Positions 24,901 through 33,404 of a DNA stretch of 64,000 nucleotides are shown in pieces; the stretch's first letter is position 1, and each line of letters begins with the position of its first letter. The notes beneath the pieces were generated by a model. That model made no database searches. It was not told where the DNA came from and saw only the letters and a list, made by a program, of their open reading frames with translations. The DNA comes from CAIZWU01 sp942492905 (GTDB lineage: Bacteria; Verrucomicrobiota; Verrucomicrobiia; Verrucomicrobiales; V1-33), in assembly GCA_942492905.1 (NCBI GenBank), contig OW818657.1, positions 2,914,001 to 2,978,000 on the forward strand, written 5' to 3'. The position numbers and the translations under genes are program-made.

Positions 24901-26552
24901 GGATCGCCAAGGTCCGGCACTCCACTCCGGGTGTGGGCCTGATTTCCCCGCCGCCGCACCACGACATCTATTCCATCGAGGATTTGTCAGAGCTGATCCA
25001 CGATTTGAAGAACTCCAACCGGGCCGCCCGCGTCAGTGTCAAACTGGTCAGCGAAGTGGGCGTGGGAACCATCGCCGCCGGGGTCGCCAAAGCCCATGCC
25101 GATGTCGTCCTGATCTCCGGTTTTGACGGCGGCACCGGGGCCTCCCCGCAGACCTCCATCAAACACGCCGGCCTGCCCTGGGAACTCGGTCTTGCCGAAA
25201 CCCACCAGACCCTTGTCCTGAATAAACTGCGGTCCCGTATTGTGGTGGAAACCGACGGTCAGCTGAAGACCGGGCGTGACGTGGTTATCGCGGCCCTGCT
25301 GGGAGCGGAGGAGTTCGGTTTTGCCACCGCCCCCCTCGTCACCCTGGGCTGCATCATGATGCGTGTCTGCCATCTGAATACTTGTCCGGTCGGCGTGGCC
25401 ACCCAGAATCCTGAGTTGCGCAAAAACTTCACCGGCGATCCGGAGCACACCGTGAACTTCATGAAGTTCATCGCCCAGGAGGTCCGCGAAATCATGGCCG
25501 AACTCGGGTTCCGCACCATCAATGAAATGGTCGGCCGCACCGATGCCCTCGAAGCCCGGGCTGCGGTGGATCACTACAAAGCCAAGGGCATTGATCTCTC
25601 GAAGCTCCTCTACTCGCCGCCGATGGGGCCGGAAGTCGGGCGTTATTGCACCGAGATCCAGGACCATGGTCTCGATAAATCACTCGACCTCACACAACTG
25701 CTTGATCTTTGCGAGCCGGCCATTCAGCGCGGCGAAAAAGTCAGGGTGAACCTGCCGATCAAGAACACCAACCGGGTGGTGGGCACCATTCTGGGCAATG
25801 AAATCACCAAACGCCACTGGCATGGATTGCCGGAAGACACGGTGCACCTGAAGTTCCATGGCAGTGCCGGGCAAAGCCTTGGCGCTTTTGTGCCCAAGGG
25901 CGTGACCATTGAGCTCGAAGGCGATGCCAACGATTACGTCGGCAAGGGCCTCAGCGGTGGCCGCATCATCATCTATCCGGATGCGCGGTCCACCTTTGCG
26001 GCGGACGAGAATATCATCATCGGCAACGTGGCGCTCTATGGCGCGACCGAAGGTGAAGTCTTCATCCGTGGGATGGCGGGCGAACGTTTTGCCGTCCGAA
26101 ATTCCGGGGTCAACACCGTCGTGGAAGGCGTGGGCGACCACGGCTGCGAATACATGACCGGAGGCAAGGTGGTCGTCCTCGGGGAAACCGGGCGCAACTT
26201 CGCCGCGGGCATGAGCGGCGGGATCGCTTATATTCTCGACGAGAAGGGTGACTTCGCCCTGCGCTGCAACCCGCAGATGGTGGCCCTCGAGAAACTGGAA
26301 TCCGACGAGGCCGAGGAACTCCGTTTGTTGATCAAACGCCACGCCGATTTCACCAAGAGTCAGAAAGCCTACAAAGTGCTGGCTCTGTGGGATGACATGG
26401 TGCCGAAATTCGTCAAAGTGATGCCGAAGGACTACAAACGGGTGCTTCAGGCGATCAGCAAGGCGGAAGCCGATGGATTGAGTGGGGACGAAGCCCTCAA
26501 CGCGGCCTTCGAGGCCAACGCCAGGGACGTCGCCCGTATCGGTGGCGGCTAG
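21966..26552 (+). CDS. gltB: Glutamate synthase large subunit, second copy
   Basis: A complete 1528-aa GOGAT large subunit, colinear with the upstream copy but diverged throughout. The glutaminase nucleophile is Cys22 in HDACGVGF. FMN-domain motifs SGEGGEDP-like GEGGEDPERY, KPGEGGQLPGGKV and FDGGTGASPQT, the iron-sulfur cluster CIMMRVCHLNTCPVGVATQ and the GXGXG domain are all intact, so it should be active. It has a C-terminal extension of about 40 residues compared with the first copy. I take ATG at 21966. A TTG 78 bp upstream gives a sequence without family character. The leader lacks a clear sigma-54 site, so it may be read through from the first promoter. GltD follows at 41 bp, making this copy the closer-coupled partner. 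Confidence 0.97.
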   Translation: MSKYGLPEKQGLYDPQFEHDACGVGFVCQMKGKRSHSIIEQALTILVNLDHRGACGCETNTGDGAGILMQVPDGFLRKVAAVAKITLPAAGQYGVGMVYASPVAAEREASEREFAKIAQEEGQIVLGWRDVPTDNSSLGNTAKASEPFMRQVFVQRGANCPDDQAFERKLYIIRKRSHNQIRTAGLDTFWYAASMSCRTMIYKGMLMPEQVGKYFIDLQDPDMDTALALVHSRFSTNTFPSWERSHPYRYIAHNGEINTLRGNVNWMNARQPLLESPLFGEDIKKILPIVNTNGSDSAMFDNVFELLVMGGRSLPHAMMMMIPEPWSGHESMSDEKKAFYEYHSCLMEPWDGPASVAFTDGTMIGATLDRNGLRPSRYYVTKDDLVIMASEAGVLPIEPERIAIKGRLQPGRMFIVDMQEGRIIPDEEIKSRIASEQPYREWLDDNLIKLSDIAEAKEVPGQDHDTVLQRQQAFGYTFEDQRKILLPMAKDGVEATGSMGTDIPLAVLSDKSKLLYDYFKQLFAQVTNPPIDCIREEIVTSSVTTIGPERNLLKPVPASCNLIELKSPILTNEELAKLKEVAQGEFRSVTIPTLFDPKLGAKGLEAALEEVCNQASLQIDAGINIIILSDRGVDKHNAVIPPLMAVAGLHHHLIRVGQRTRVGLVLESGEPREVHHFCTLIGYGCAAINPYLAFETLDDMIRQGLLVGVDHYTACKNFVKAATKGIVKVASKIGISTIQSYLGAQIFECVGLTQKVVDKYFTGTATRIEGSDLEGIASDVLSRHHHAYPDRQVTSRALEVGGEYQWRSEGEAHLFSPQVIHSLQSAVRTGNYKTFKTYSSLVNDQMKHFFTLRGLLDFRKRDSIAIDEVESVDAILGRFKTGAMSYGSISSEAHESLAIAMNRIGGKSNTGEGGEDPERYTWTNAQGDSKNSAIKQVASGRFGVTSLYLTQAKELQIKMAQGAKPGEGGQLPGGKVYPWIAKVRHSTPGVGLISPPPHHDIYSIEDLSELIHDLKNSNRAARVSVKLVSEVGVGTIAAGVAKAHADVVLISGFDGGTGASPQTSIKHAGLPWELGLAETHQTLVLNKLRSRIVVETDGQLKTGRDVVIAALLGAEEFGFATAPLVTLGCIMMRVCHLNTCPVGVATQNPELRKNFTGDPEHTVNFMKFIAQEVREIMAELGFRTINEMVGRTDALEARAAVDHYKAKGIDLSKLLYSPPMGPEVGRYCTEIQDHGLDKSLDLTQLLDLCEPAIQRGEKVRVNLPIKNTNRVVGTILGNEITKRHWHGLPEDTVHLKFHGSAGQSLGAFVPKGVTIELEGDANDYVGKGLSGGRIIIYPDARSTFAADENIIIGNVALYGATEGEVFIRGMAGERFAVRNSGVNTVVEGVGDHGCEYMTGGKVVVLGETGRNFAAGMSGGIAYILDEKGDFALRCNPQMVALEKLESDEAEELRLLIKRHADFTKSQKAYKVLALWDDMVPKFVKVMPKDYKRVLQAISKAEADGLSGDEALNAAFEANARDVARIGGG

Positions 26553-26593
26553 GAACCAGCGACCCAACGAACACATTTTGCTTTAATACCACC

Positions 26594-28075
26594 ATGGGAA
26601 AACCAACAGGCTTTATCGAATTCGAGCGTGAACTGCCCGCGGACCGCTCTCCGCTCTCACGCATCAAGGATTGGAAGGAAATCCACCTTCACCTCCCCGA
26701 GGAAAAACTCAAAACGCAGGGATCACGTTGCATGGATTGCGGCGTGCCCTTCTGCCACACCGGCAAGCTCATCAGCGGCATGGCCAGCGGCTGCCCGGTC
26801 AATAACCTGATCCCGGAATGGAATGACCTCGTCTACCGCGGACTCTGGCGGGAAGCGCTCGAACGCCTGCACAAGACCAACAACTTCCCGGAATTCACCG
26901 GCCGGGTCTGTCCCGCCCCTTGTGAGGGTTCCTGCGTCCTCGGCATCAACAACCCGCCGGTCACGATCAAGAATATCGAAGTTTCGATTATTGATAAAGG
27001 CTGGGACGAAGGCTGGGTCACCGCTCAGGCTCCGTCGAAGCGCACCGGTAAAAAAGTGGCGGTGATCGGTTCCGGCCCCGCCGGTCTCAGTGCTGCTGCC
27101 CAATTGAACAAAGCCGGGCACAGCGTCACCGTCTTCGAGCGGGCCGACCGCCCCGGTGGTCTGCTCATGTATGGCATTCCCAACATGAAGCTCGACAAAA
27201 ATGAAGTCGTGCTCCGCCGCATTTCCCTGCTGGAGGATGAAGGGGTGAAATTTGTCTGCAACACCACCGTCGGTGGCAACTATCCGGCGGAAAAGCTGGC
27301 CAAGGAATTCGATGCCACGGTGGTTTGCACCGGAGCCACCAAACCGCGCGATCTGCCGATTCCCGGCCGCGATCTCAAAGGCATCCACTTCGCCATGGAT
27401 TTCCTCACCGCCAACACCAAGGCCGTGCTCGACCAACCCGGCGGCGATTACATCACCGCTGATGGCAAAAACGTGGTCATCATCGGCGGTGGTGACACCG
27501 GCACCGATTGCGTGGGCACTTCCCTGCGCCACGGCTGCGTTGCTGTCACGCAGCTGGAGATCATGGCCAAACCTCCGGAAAAGCGTGATGCCGGCAATCC
27601 CTGGCCCGAGTGGCCGAAGGTTTACAAGATGGACTACGGCCAGGAAGAAGCGGCCGCCCGCTTTGGTGATGATCCCCGCGTTTACCTCACTACCGCCACC
27701 CATTTTGAAGGCGACGCCGATGGCAATGTCAAAGCCGTGCACGTCGTCGATGTCGAATGGAAAAAGGACGACAAAGGCAACTTTGGCCCGCAGAAAATTG
27801 CCGGCACCGAAAAAGTCCTGCCCGCGGAGTTGGTGCTCCTCGCGATGGGTTTCCTCGGGCCGGAGCAGCCGCTCCTTGATGCCTTGAACGTCGAGCGCGA
27901 TGCCCGCAGCAACATCAAAGCCGAGCATGAGAAATACACCACCAGCCTCCCCGGCGTCTTTGCCGCGGGCGACTGCCGTCGTGGCCAAAGCCTCGTGGTC
28001 TGGGCCTTCAACGAAGGCCGGGGCGCCGCCCGGGAATGCGACCGTTACCTCATGGGGGCCACAGACCTGCCATAG
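26594..28075 (+). CDS. gltD: Glutamate synthase small subunit
   Basis: A 493-aa GOGAT beta subunit that moves electrons from NAD(P)H through FAD and 4Fe-4S clusters to GltB. The N-terminal cluster cysteines are visible in CMDCGVPFCH, SGCPVNN and VCPAPCEGSCVLG. The FAD Rossmann site is VAVIGSGPAGLSAAAQLNKAG, the NAD(P)H site is VVIIGGGDTGTDCVG, and the C-terminal GVFAAGDCRRGQSLVVWA contacts FAD. Length is that of standard GltD. It lies 41 bp after the second gltB as the last gene of the cluster. Confidence 0.97.
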   Translation: MGKPTGFIEFERELPADRSPLSRIKDWKEIHLHLPEEKLKTQGSRCMDCGVPFCHTGKLISGMASGCPVNNLIPEWNDLVYRGLWREALERLHKTNNFPEFTGRVCPAPCEGSCVLGINNPPVTIKNIEVSIIDKGWDEGWVTAQAPSKRTGKKVAVIGSGPAGLSAAAQLNKAGHSVTVFERADRPGGLLMYGIPNMKLDKNEVVLRRISLLEDEGVKFVCNTTVGGNYPAEKLAKEFDATVVCTGATKPRDLPIPGRDLKGIHFAMDFLTANTKAVLDQPGGDYITADGKNVVIIGGGDTGTDCVGTSLRHGCVAVTQLEIMAKPPEKRDAGNPWPEWPKVYKMDYGQEEAAARFGDDPRVYLTTATHFEGDADGNVKAVHVVDVEWKKDDKGNFGPQKIAGTEKVLPAELVLLAMGFLGPEQPLLDALNVERDARSNIKAEHEKYTTSLPGVFAAGDCRRGQSLVVWAFNEGRGAARECDRYLMGATDLP

Positions 28076-28162
28076 TTCCGCCGCATCCCACGTCTTCACA
28101 ACCTTTGCCTTCCAACCGGCCAGGGGGCTCCGGGGAAGCTGCAGTTGAACCCAAACATCACC

Positions 28163-28642
28163 ATGATTCCCACCGGCATCATTACTGTCAGCGACCGGGC
28201 CTCCGCCCAGGTTTATGCGGACCTCGGCGGCCCCGCCGTGCGCGCTGCTGTGGCCACCCATGGCTGGCAGACCATCGCGGAAGCCCTCGTTCCCGACGAT
28301 CAGGCGCAGATCGCCAATGCCGTGCAATCCTTCGCCCGTCAGGGTTGTCATCTCATTCTCACCACCGGCGGCACCGGCATCGCCTCCCGCGATGTCACCC
28401 CGGAAGCAATCCGCTCGGTTGCCCGCCTTGAAATCCCCGGGTTCGGCGAGTCCATGAGAATGCAGTCCATTGCCCTGACGCCCAATGCGATTCTCTCCCG
28501 GTCTCTCGGAGCCGTGGTGGAGAACAGTCTGGTGATTGCCCTCCCTGGCAAACCGCAGGGGGCGGTTGATTGCCTGGGTTTCATCGCGGGGGCCATTCCG
28601 CACACCGTCAAAATCCTGCAACGCGAGCCGACTAGTTGCTAG
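28163..28642 (+). CDS. MogA/MoaB-family molybdopterin adenylyltransferase
   Basis: A 159-aa MoCF-biosynthesis-fold protein. ITVSDRAS at the N-terminus, ILTTGGTGIASRDVTPEAI (the GGTG nucleotide/pterin loop) and NSLVIALPGKPQGAVDCL are the conserved MogA/MoaB segments. The enzyme adenylates molybdopterin before molybdate insertion, although some MoaB-type proteins serve other roles. ATG at 28163 is chosen over a TTG 18 bp upstream. It lies 87 bp after gltD on the same strand. No other molybdenum cofactor genes are in the window, so a link to GOGAT is not evident. Confidence 0.87.
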   Translation: MIPTGIITVSDRASAQVYADLGGPAVRAAVATHGWQTIAEALVPDDQAQIANAVQSFARQGCHLILTTGGTGIASRDVTPEAIRSVARLEIPGFGESMRMQSIALTPNAILSRSLGAVVENSLVIALPGKPQGAVDCLGFIAGAIPHTVKILQREPTSC

Positions 28643-28665
28643 TTTGTCAGGCGTGGCCGGGGCAG

Positions 28666-30324
28666 TTATCTCAGCGGGGCCACCAGTTTTTCGCGTTCGG
28701 CAGGTGTCAGGCCTCCGGGGTTTTTCAGGATTTGATCCGCAACGATTTTCCGTTCGCTGGCAGAGGGCAGGGCGGCGGCCCAGTCAATCAGACCGTGCAC
28801 CCCGCGCCACCAATAACGGTTGGACAGCGCTTCGATCGCGGCAGCGCGATGTTCGGGTGATTTGAATTCATCGACGGCTTTGGTCATCTTCTCCAAAGGA
28901 TCGTTCATTCCGAAATTGCGTTGGCAGAGATTCCTGACGAACTCCACGGACGATTCCGGGGGAATGGTTTCCAGCCGTTCCACGCCCTCGGCGATGCTTC
29001 CGGTCTGTTGGCCGAGACTTCCCCAGATGCCGGGTGGGAGACTCCCGGGATCCTGTTGTGCAAGGTTTTGCAGCAGGGCCGCCGGTTCGTTTTGATACCA
29101 TTTTTCGTATGCCTTGGCGGTCAGGCTCTGGCGGGCGGCCCCTTCCGGAAGGGAACCGGCTTTCGATAGGAGACCTGCGAAATCATCGGCGGGGAATGTT
29201 CCGCTGAAGGTTTCCACGGCCCGGTTGAGCGCTGAGCCCCCGGGCATGGAATCCAGATAACGAAGGGCTCCTTCCGGATTATCCTTCGCCAGTCGGGTGA
29301 GGATTTCCTTCACCGCTTCGTGGCGACGGTCGCCGCTCAGGTTCTCCGCTGCCCACGCGAGTCCGGCTTCCGGGTCCTTTTCGCCAAGATTCTTGGCGAT
29401 GGCTTCCTTCATGTCCTGGCGGGTTTCACCGCCGGCCTTGTCGTTCACAAAGGCCGTCATCCCGGCGAGGTCCGCTTTTGCCCATTGGGCAAAAAAGTCC
29501 GCCCGCCAGTTTGCTCCCTGGCCGTGTGCCAATCCGGCCAGATCGGGAAATTTCTGCTGAAGGGCGATTGCGCCGCGCAGATCATTTTTGGCCAAGGCCG
29601 CGATGGTTTTCCGCAGACTCACATCCCGGAATTCTCCGGGAGGAAGGGCGCTGAGCAGTTCGGCAGTCTTGGCCGGATTCTTTCGCACCCAATCGAAGCT
29701 GCCAGGATTCCAGATGATACCCACGGCGCTCTCCACCGATTCGGTCAGGGCGCCAAACTTTATGCCCGCCGCCAAGTCCGTTTCCATCAGGCGGTTCAAT
29801 ACCAGGATATTAAAACCAATGCCATGCACCTTGCCCGCATTGGCTCTGATTTTCGCAATGGCGGCAGCCGGATCACGTTCCGCCCAGGCGCTGAACACAA
29901 CAGTCACATCATCGGCATGTTCATCCGGTCCGTTCAAAAGGCCGCCCATCCGCGGTGCCAGCCAGTCCGAGGCGGCCGTGGGATCGAGTTCAACCCACCG
30001 GCGCAGCAGCAGTTCCCTCATCGCGGGATCGCGGTCGGTGAGTTTGAGCAGCTCCGGAATTTCTGCGGATGTGGCTTGAGCAACAAGCGAGCTCAGGGCC
30101 AGGCGGCGCGGCAGCCCTGAAAGCGCGGTGGACTGAAGAGCTGTCCAGGATGGCAGAATGCCGCTGTTTTTGGAGGCGGCCTCATCCTTGTCAGTGTGGG
30201 CGGAGACTGTTGGCACATCGGCGGTCGTTTTACCAGGCAGGGATCGTTGGAGAGGGGCCAGCCACGCGGTCATGGCCCCGGCGGCCAATCCGGCCAGGCA
30301 GAGGAATGGGATAGGGGATTTCAT
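28666..30324 (-). CDS. Exported helical-repeat protein, Verrucomicrobia-type paralogue 1
   Basis: A 552-aa protein with an N-terminal hydrophobic segment (IPFLCLAGLAAGAMTAWLA) that looks like a signal anchor. The rest is helical and built of degenerate repeats of about 35-40 residues carrying a W-x-x-x-D-P-x-x-A signature, e.g. RRWVELDPTAASDWL, FSAWAERDPAAAIAKI and RLAKDNPEGALRYL, reminiscent of TPR/HEAT-like solenoids. No catalytic motif was recognised. It is immediately downstream (24 bp) of a paralogue on the same strand, so both are probably co-transcribed. Such proteins are abundant in Verrucomicrobia, but their function is unknown. A periplasmic protein-binding scaffold is a guess. Confidence 0.7.
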   Translation of the reverse strand: MKSPIPFLCLAGLAAGAMTAWLAPLQRSLPGKTTADVPTVSAHTDKDEAASKNSGILPSWTALQSTALSGLPRRLALSSLVAQATSAEIPELLKLTDRDPAMRELLLRRWVELDPTAASDWLAPRMGGLLNGPDEHADDVTVVFSAWAERDPAAAIAKIRANAGKVHGIGFNILVLNRLMETDLAAGIKFGALTESVESAVGIIWNPGSFDWVRKNPAKTAELLSALPPGEFRDVSLRKTIAALAKNDLRGAIALQQKFPDLAGLAHGQGANWRADFFAQWAKADLAGMTAFVNDKAGGETRQDMKEAIAKNLGEKDPEAGLAWAAENLSGDRRHEAVKEILTRLAKDNPEGALRYLDSMPGGSALNRAVETFSGTFPADDFAGLLSKAGSLPEGAARQSLTAKAYEKWYQNEPAALLQNLAQQDPGSLPPGIWGSLGQQTGSIAEGVERLETIPPESSVEFVRNLCQRNFGMNDPLEKMTKAVDEFKSPEHRAAAIEALSNRYWWRGVHGLIDWAAALPSASERKIVADQILKNPGGLTPAEREKLVAPLR

Positions 30325-30348
30325 GGCAATGGATTGAACAGGCCGTGA

Positions 30349-32247
30349 CTATTTTGCAGACGGCTGAGGCGGTGTTTCCAAAATATTCCTGCGCTCAGTC
30401 AGTGTTAGTCCGCTGTTTTCCAGGGCGCTCCTGGCGGCCGCGGCATCGCGGCGGCTCCATTGCGAGGCGACTTCCTGGAGGGCATTGGTTTTAACCGTGG
30501 AGTCTGATAGGGTGAGCGCCCATTTCCAGGAGAGATCCGGGTCCGTATCCTGAATGTGTCTGGCCATGGTCAGGACGGCGGCATCGCGTCCAGTGCCGGG
30601 CGGAAGCGTGGTGATCCATTCGGAGGCTCGGTGGGAATCTTCTCCCAGCCAATGACCGGCGATTGCCTGCCACGCGGCGGCTTGCTCCGCAGGTTCAGTC
30701 AGGGTAGTGGACCACTCGAGCGCATCGCCGCGATCCCGCGCGGCCCAGACGGTGGCAAGATCCCCGGCGGTTTGTTTCCGGCTGGCCGCATCATGCACCT
30801 GTTCCAGCGCCACCGCGGCGCGGGCCGGGTCGGTCTCCAGCAAGGCCTGCACCGTGAATGCTGGATCAAGACCAACCGCAGCCATGAGACCTGCCTCGGT
30901 GGGTTGGCCGGTTTGCAGCGCCAGCAGGGCCATGCCTTTTTGCAAATCCGCCTTCAGGCCGTTGAGGAGGGGCGTGTCCATGCGGCCCTTCAGATAAACT
31001 CCCAGAGAGGCCGGATCGCTCTGCAGCCAGACCAGCAGGGCGGCCCGGGTGGCTTCCCGCCGGAAGGACGATTCACCCGCTTCAGGGGCCGCCTCGAGAA
31101 TACGGCGTGCTTCGTCAGGATCCTTGGTGAAGGAGAGCAGATTGGACGATAACGCCGCACTGGCTTCCGGCCCGAGGGCTTCGCTGATTTCAAAAGCCCG
31201 GGCGGGAGCCTGTTTGAGCAACGCGGTCATGGTGCGGCTCAGGATCTCATTCCGGAGGTCGCCAGGGGGGAAGGCTTTGGCCACGGCCATCGCCTTCTCT
31301 GGATCAACAAGGTTCAATTTGCCCAGAATGGCAGGATAAAGTCCCCGGATCTCATAACCACTTTGCGCGGGCAGCTCCGTGAGGAGAGCGAGGGCGCGGT
31401 CCGGTTGCGTGGTGGCGAGGGCGCCGGCGATGCCGCAGAGGGCAGCCTGGGAGCGGGAGGGATTGGTGAGGGTTTTGGCCCACATTATGGCTTCCTCCGG
31501 GCTGCGTTTGGCGAGTCGGGCGGCGAAGGTGTTTGGGAAGTCCTCGTTCCATTGGTCTTCGGGGACGAGTTTGGACCACGCCAGCATGCGGTCGGGATCC
31601 AGTTCGGCGAGGCGTTGCAGGGTTTCAGTGTTTTCTCCCGGACCGGAGTTGAAGAGAGCGAGGGGATTGATGCCGGGGTGATCCCTGACCCAGCTGAGGA
31701 AACCGGCAGGATCGAGTCGGGCTTTTTCACGCAGGGTGCAGCGGATGCATTGGTCACCGTATTCCGTGGATTTGGCAGCGGCCGTGCCGAAGTCGATCTG
31801 GCCCCATTCCCGAAAGAGGGCGGAAAGGGTTTCGTCGTCTTTTTGGGATTTGAGAAAAGCGGCCCCACCGAGGGGATCGAGTGCCGCCCAGCGGGCCAGC
31901 AGGATGCTGGTGAGGGTTGCTTTTTGGCTGCCTGAAAAGGAGGAGAGCTTCTCCAACAGGGCAGGGAAACCGGAAGGGTCGCCCGCCGCCAGATCATCCG
32001 CCCACCCAGGGTCGATGCCCTGCAGGATCAGCGCAGTGCGGATTTGGGCTGCGAGGGCGAGGCCGGTGGCCTTGGTGGCAGCGGGGAGTTCCGGAGGCAG
32101 GGGGGAGGAGGCCGACGGAGCCGGGCGATGGGTGGCATCGCTTGATCTGCCGGACGATGTCCCGGAAGTCTGCTGGAGGAGGGTCACCGCGACATAACCG
32201 AGGGCGGCGGAACCAATCAGGGCGGCGGCGTGGGAACGGATCTTCAT
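30349..32247 (-). CDS. Exported helical-repeat protein, Verrucomicrobia-type paralogue 2
   Basis: A 632-aa paralogue of the downstream 552-aa protein. It has an N-terminal membrane segment (AAALIGSAALGYVAVTLLQ) and then helical repeats with the same W-x-x-x-D-P-x-x-A signature: ARWAALDPLGGAAFL, VWLQSDPASLGVYL, VWAARDRGDALEWS and SQWSRRDAAAARSAL. The C-terminal LTLTERRNIL resembles the paralogue's GLTPAEREKL ending, supporting common descent by duplication. No enzyme motif was seen. The pair probably act at the cell envelope. Function unknown. Confidence 0.7.
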   Translation of the reverse strand: MKIRSHAAALIGSAALGYVAVTLLQQTSGTSSGRSSDATHRPAPSASSPLPPELPAATKATGLALAAQIRTALILQGIDPGWADDLAAGDPSGFPALLEKLSSFSGSQKATLTSILLARWAALDPLGGAAFLKSQKDDETLSALFREWGQIDFGTAAAKSTEYGDQCIRCTLREKARLDPAGFLSWVRDHPGINPLALFNSGPGENTETLQRLAELDPDRMLAWSKLVPEDQWNEDFPNTFAARLAKRSPEEAIMWAKTLTNPSRSQAALCGIAGALATTQPDRALALLTELPAQSGYEIRGLYPAILGKLNLVDPEKAMAVAKAFPPGDLRNEILSRTMTALLKQAPARAFEISEALGPEASAALSSNLLSFTKDPDEARRILEAAPEAGESSFRREATRAALLVWLQSDPASLGVYLKGRMDTPLLNGLKADLQKGMALLALQTGQPTEAGLMAAVGLDPAFTVQALLETDPARAAVALEQVHDAASRKQTAGDLATVWAARDRGDALEWSTTLTEPAEQAAAWQAIAGHWLGEDSHRASEWITTLPPGTGRDAAVLTMARHIQDTDPDLSWKWALTLSDSTVKTNALQEVASQWSRRDAAAARSALENSGLTLTERRNILETPPQPSAK

Positions 32248-32385
32248 GGGGGAAGGAGCAACCTATGGACCGGATAATGTCAGAGTTTTTAGACGATGAC
32301 GGGTGGGGGTGCAAAGCATTTAAAAAGCCGGATAGGATCGGAGCGCTCCTCTGGACAGGTGGCGGCACCGGTGTTATTTCATTCC

Positions 32386-32922
32386 ATGAAAACGATTCTG
32401 TTGGCGGCGGTGGCGGCGTGTTTGTTCAGTTCCTGCGCGGATACCCGGCACCGGATGGTGGTCAGTGTGGCCGAGCAGCGCATGGTGGTGCTGGACCAGG
32501 GGAAACCTGTGGCGCAGTTTCCGGTGAGCACCTCCAAGTTCGGCCTCGGCAGTTCCGGGAAGACCAATTTCACGCCGCTGGGGCGTCATGCGGTGGCGAA
32601 GAAAATCGGGGGAGGGCAGCCTTTGGGCATGAAGTTCAAGAGCCGCCGTCCCACCGGCGAGATCGTGCCGGTGAATGCGCCGGGGCGCGATCCCATTGTG
32701 ACCCGCATTCTGTGGCTGAAGGGGCTCGAAACCCACAATCAAAACACTTATTCGCGCTACATCTACATCCATGGGACCCCGGAGGAGCACAAGCTGGGTA
32801 CTCCGGCCAGCTACGGTTGTGTCAGGATGCGCTCCGTGGATGTGGCCTGGCTTTATGATACGGTGGGCAAGGGAGCGAAGGTGGATATTGTTCCCGGACC
32901 GGTGGCTTCGGCTGGTCTTTGA
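32386..32922 (+). CDS. L,D-transpeptidase (YkuD) lipoprotein
   Basis: A 178-aa protein with a lipoprotein signal MKTILLAAVAACLFSSC (lipobox FSSC, lipidated Cys17) followed by a YkuD domain. The catalytic motif runs YIYIHGTPEE...GTPASYGCVRM, giving the conserved His and the nucleophilic Cys in SxGCxR. L,D-transpeptidases form 3-3 peptidoglycan crosslinks or anchor proteins to the wall. ATG at 32386 is chosen because the lipobox is then at the right distance. Starting at the upstream in-frame codon would bury it. Confidence 0.92.
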   Translation: MKTILLAAVAACLFSSCADTRHRMVVSVAEQRMVVLDQGKPVAQFPVSTSKFGLGSSGKTNFTPLGRHAVAKKIGGGQPLGMKFKSRRPTGEIVPVNAPGRDPIVTRILWLKGLETHNQNTYSRYIYIHGTPEEHKLGTPASYGCVRMRSVDVAWLYDTVGKGAKVDIVPGPVASAGL

Positions 32923-32944
32923 ATTCCGCGCGGTTTTCCCTGCC

Positions 32945-33361
32945 ATGAACATTTTCACCTACGGTTCCCTGATGTTTCCCGAAGTGTGGGAACGTGTCAC
33001 CGGATTGTCCGGGGCAGGGCAGCCCGCATCGCTGGCGGATCATGCCGCACGGCAGATCCGCGGGCAGACCTATCCCGCCTTGGTGAAGGCGGTAGGCGGG
33101 AGCACCGGGGGCGTCTTGTATTCCGACGTCACCCCTGAGGCGGTGGCGCGGCTGGATGAGTTTGAGGGCGGGTTTTATGAGCGGGTCATGGTGGGCGTTT
33201 CCATGGGGGATGGGGCGGCAACCAGCGCGTGGGTTTATCGTGCCGCGCAGCCGGATGATCCTGACATTCTGGAGGAAGGTTGGGATAGGGACCCGTTCCA
33301 GCGGGATCACCTTGCGCGCTTTTTGCGGGACGATCCCGGGTTTTCCGGGGCCGGGCGGTGA
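32945..33361 (+). CDS. Gamma-glutamylcyclotransferase-like protein
   Basis: A 138-aa protein of the GGCT/AIG2 fold. NIFTYGSLMFPEVW carries the substrate-binding YGSL motif, and LDEFEGGFYERV contains the conserved E-G-x-x-Y segment with the likely catalytic Glu. It would release 5-oxoproline from a gamma-glutamyl amine or dipeptide, the exact substrate being unknown. It begins 22 bp after the transpeptidase stop and 43 bp before the aldo/keto reductase, so the three could form one transcript. Confidence 0.85.
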   Translation: MNIFTYGSLMFPEVWERVTGLSGAGQPASLADHAARQIRGQTYPALVKAVGGSTGGVLYSDVTPEAVARLDEFEGGFYERVMVGVSMGDGAATSAWVYRAAQPDDPDILEEGWDRDPFQRDHLARFLRDDPGFSGAGR

Positions 33362-33404
33362 ATTTGCCCCGTGACAGCGGCGAAATCCCGCTATGCTGGG
33401 CGGC

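Noticed and set aside
26723..28621. 632-codon open frame antisense to gltD and the MogA-like gene
   Set aside because: It covers two well-supported plus-strand genes, and the translation is shadow-like.
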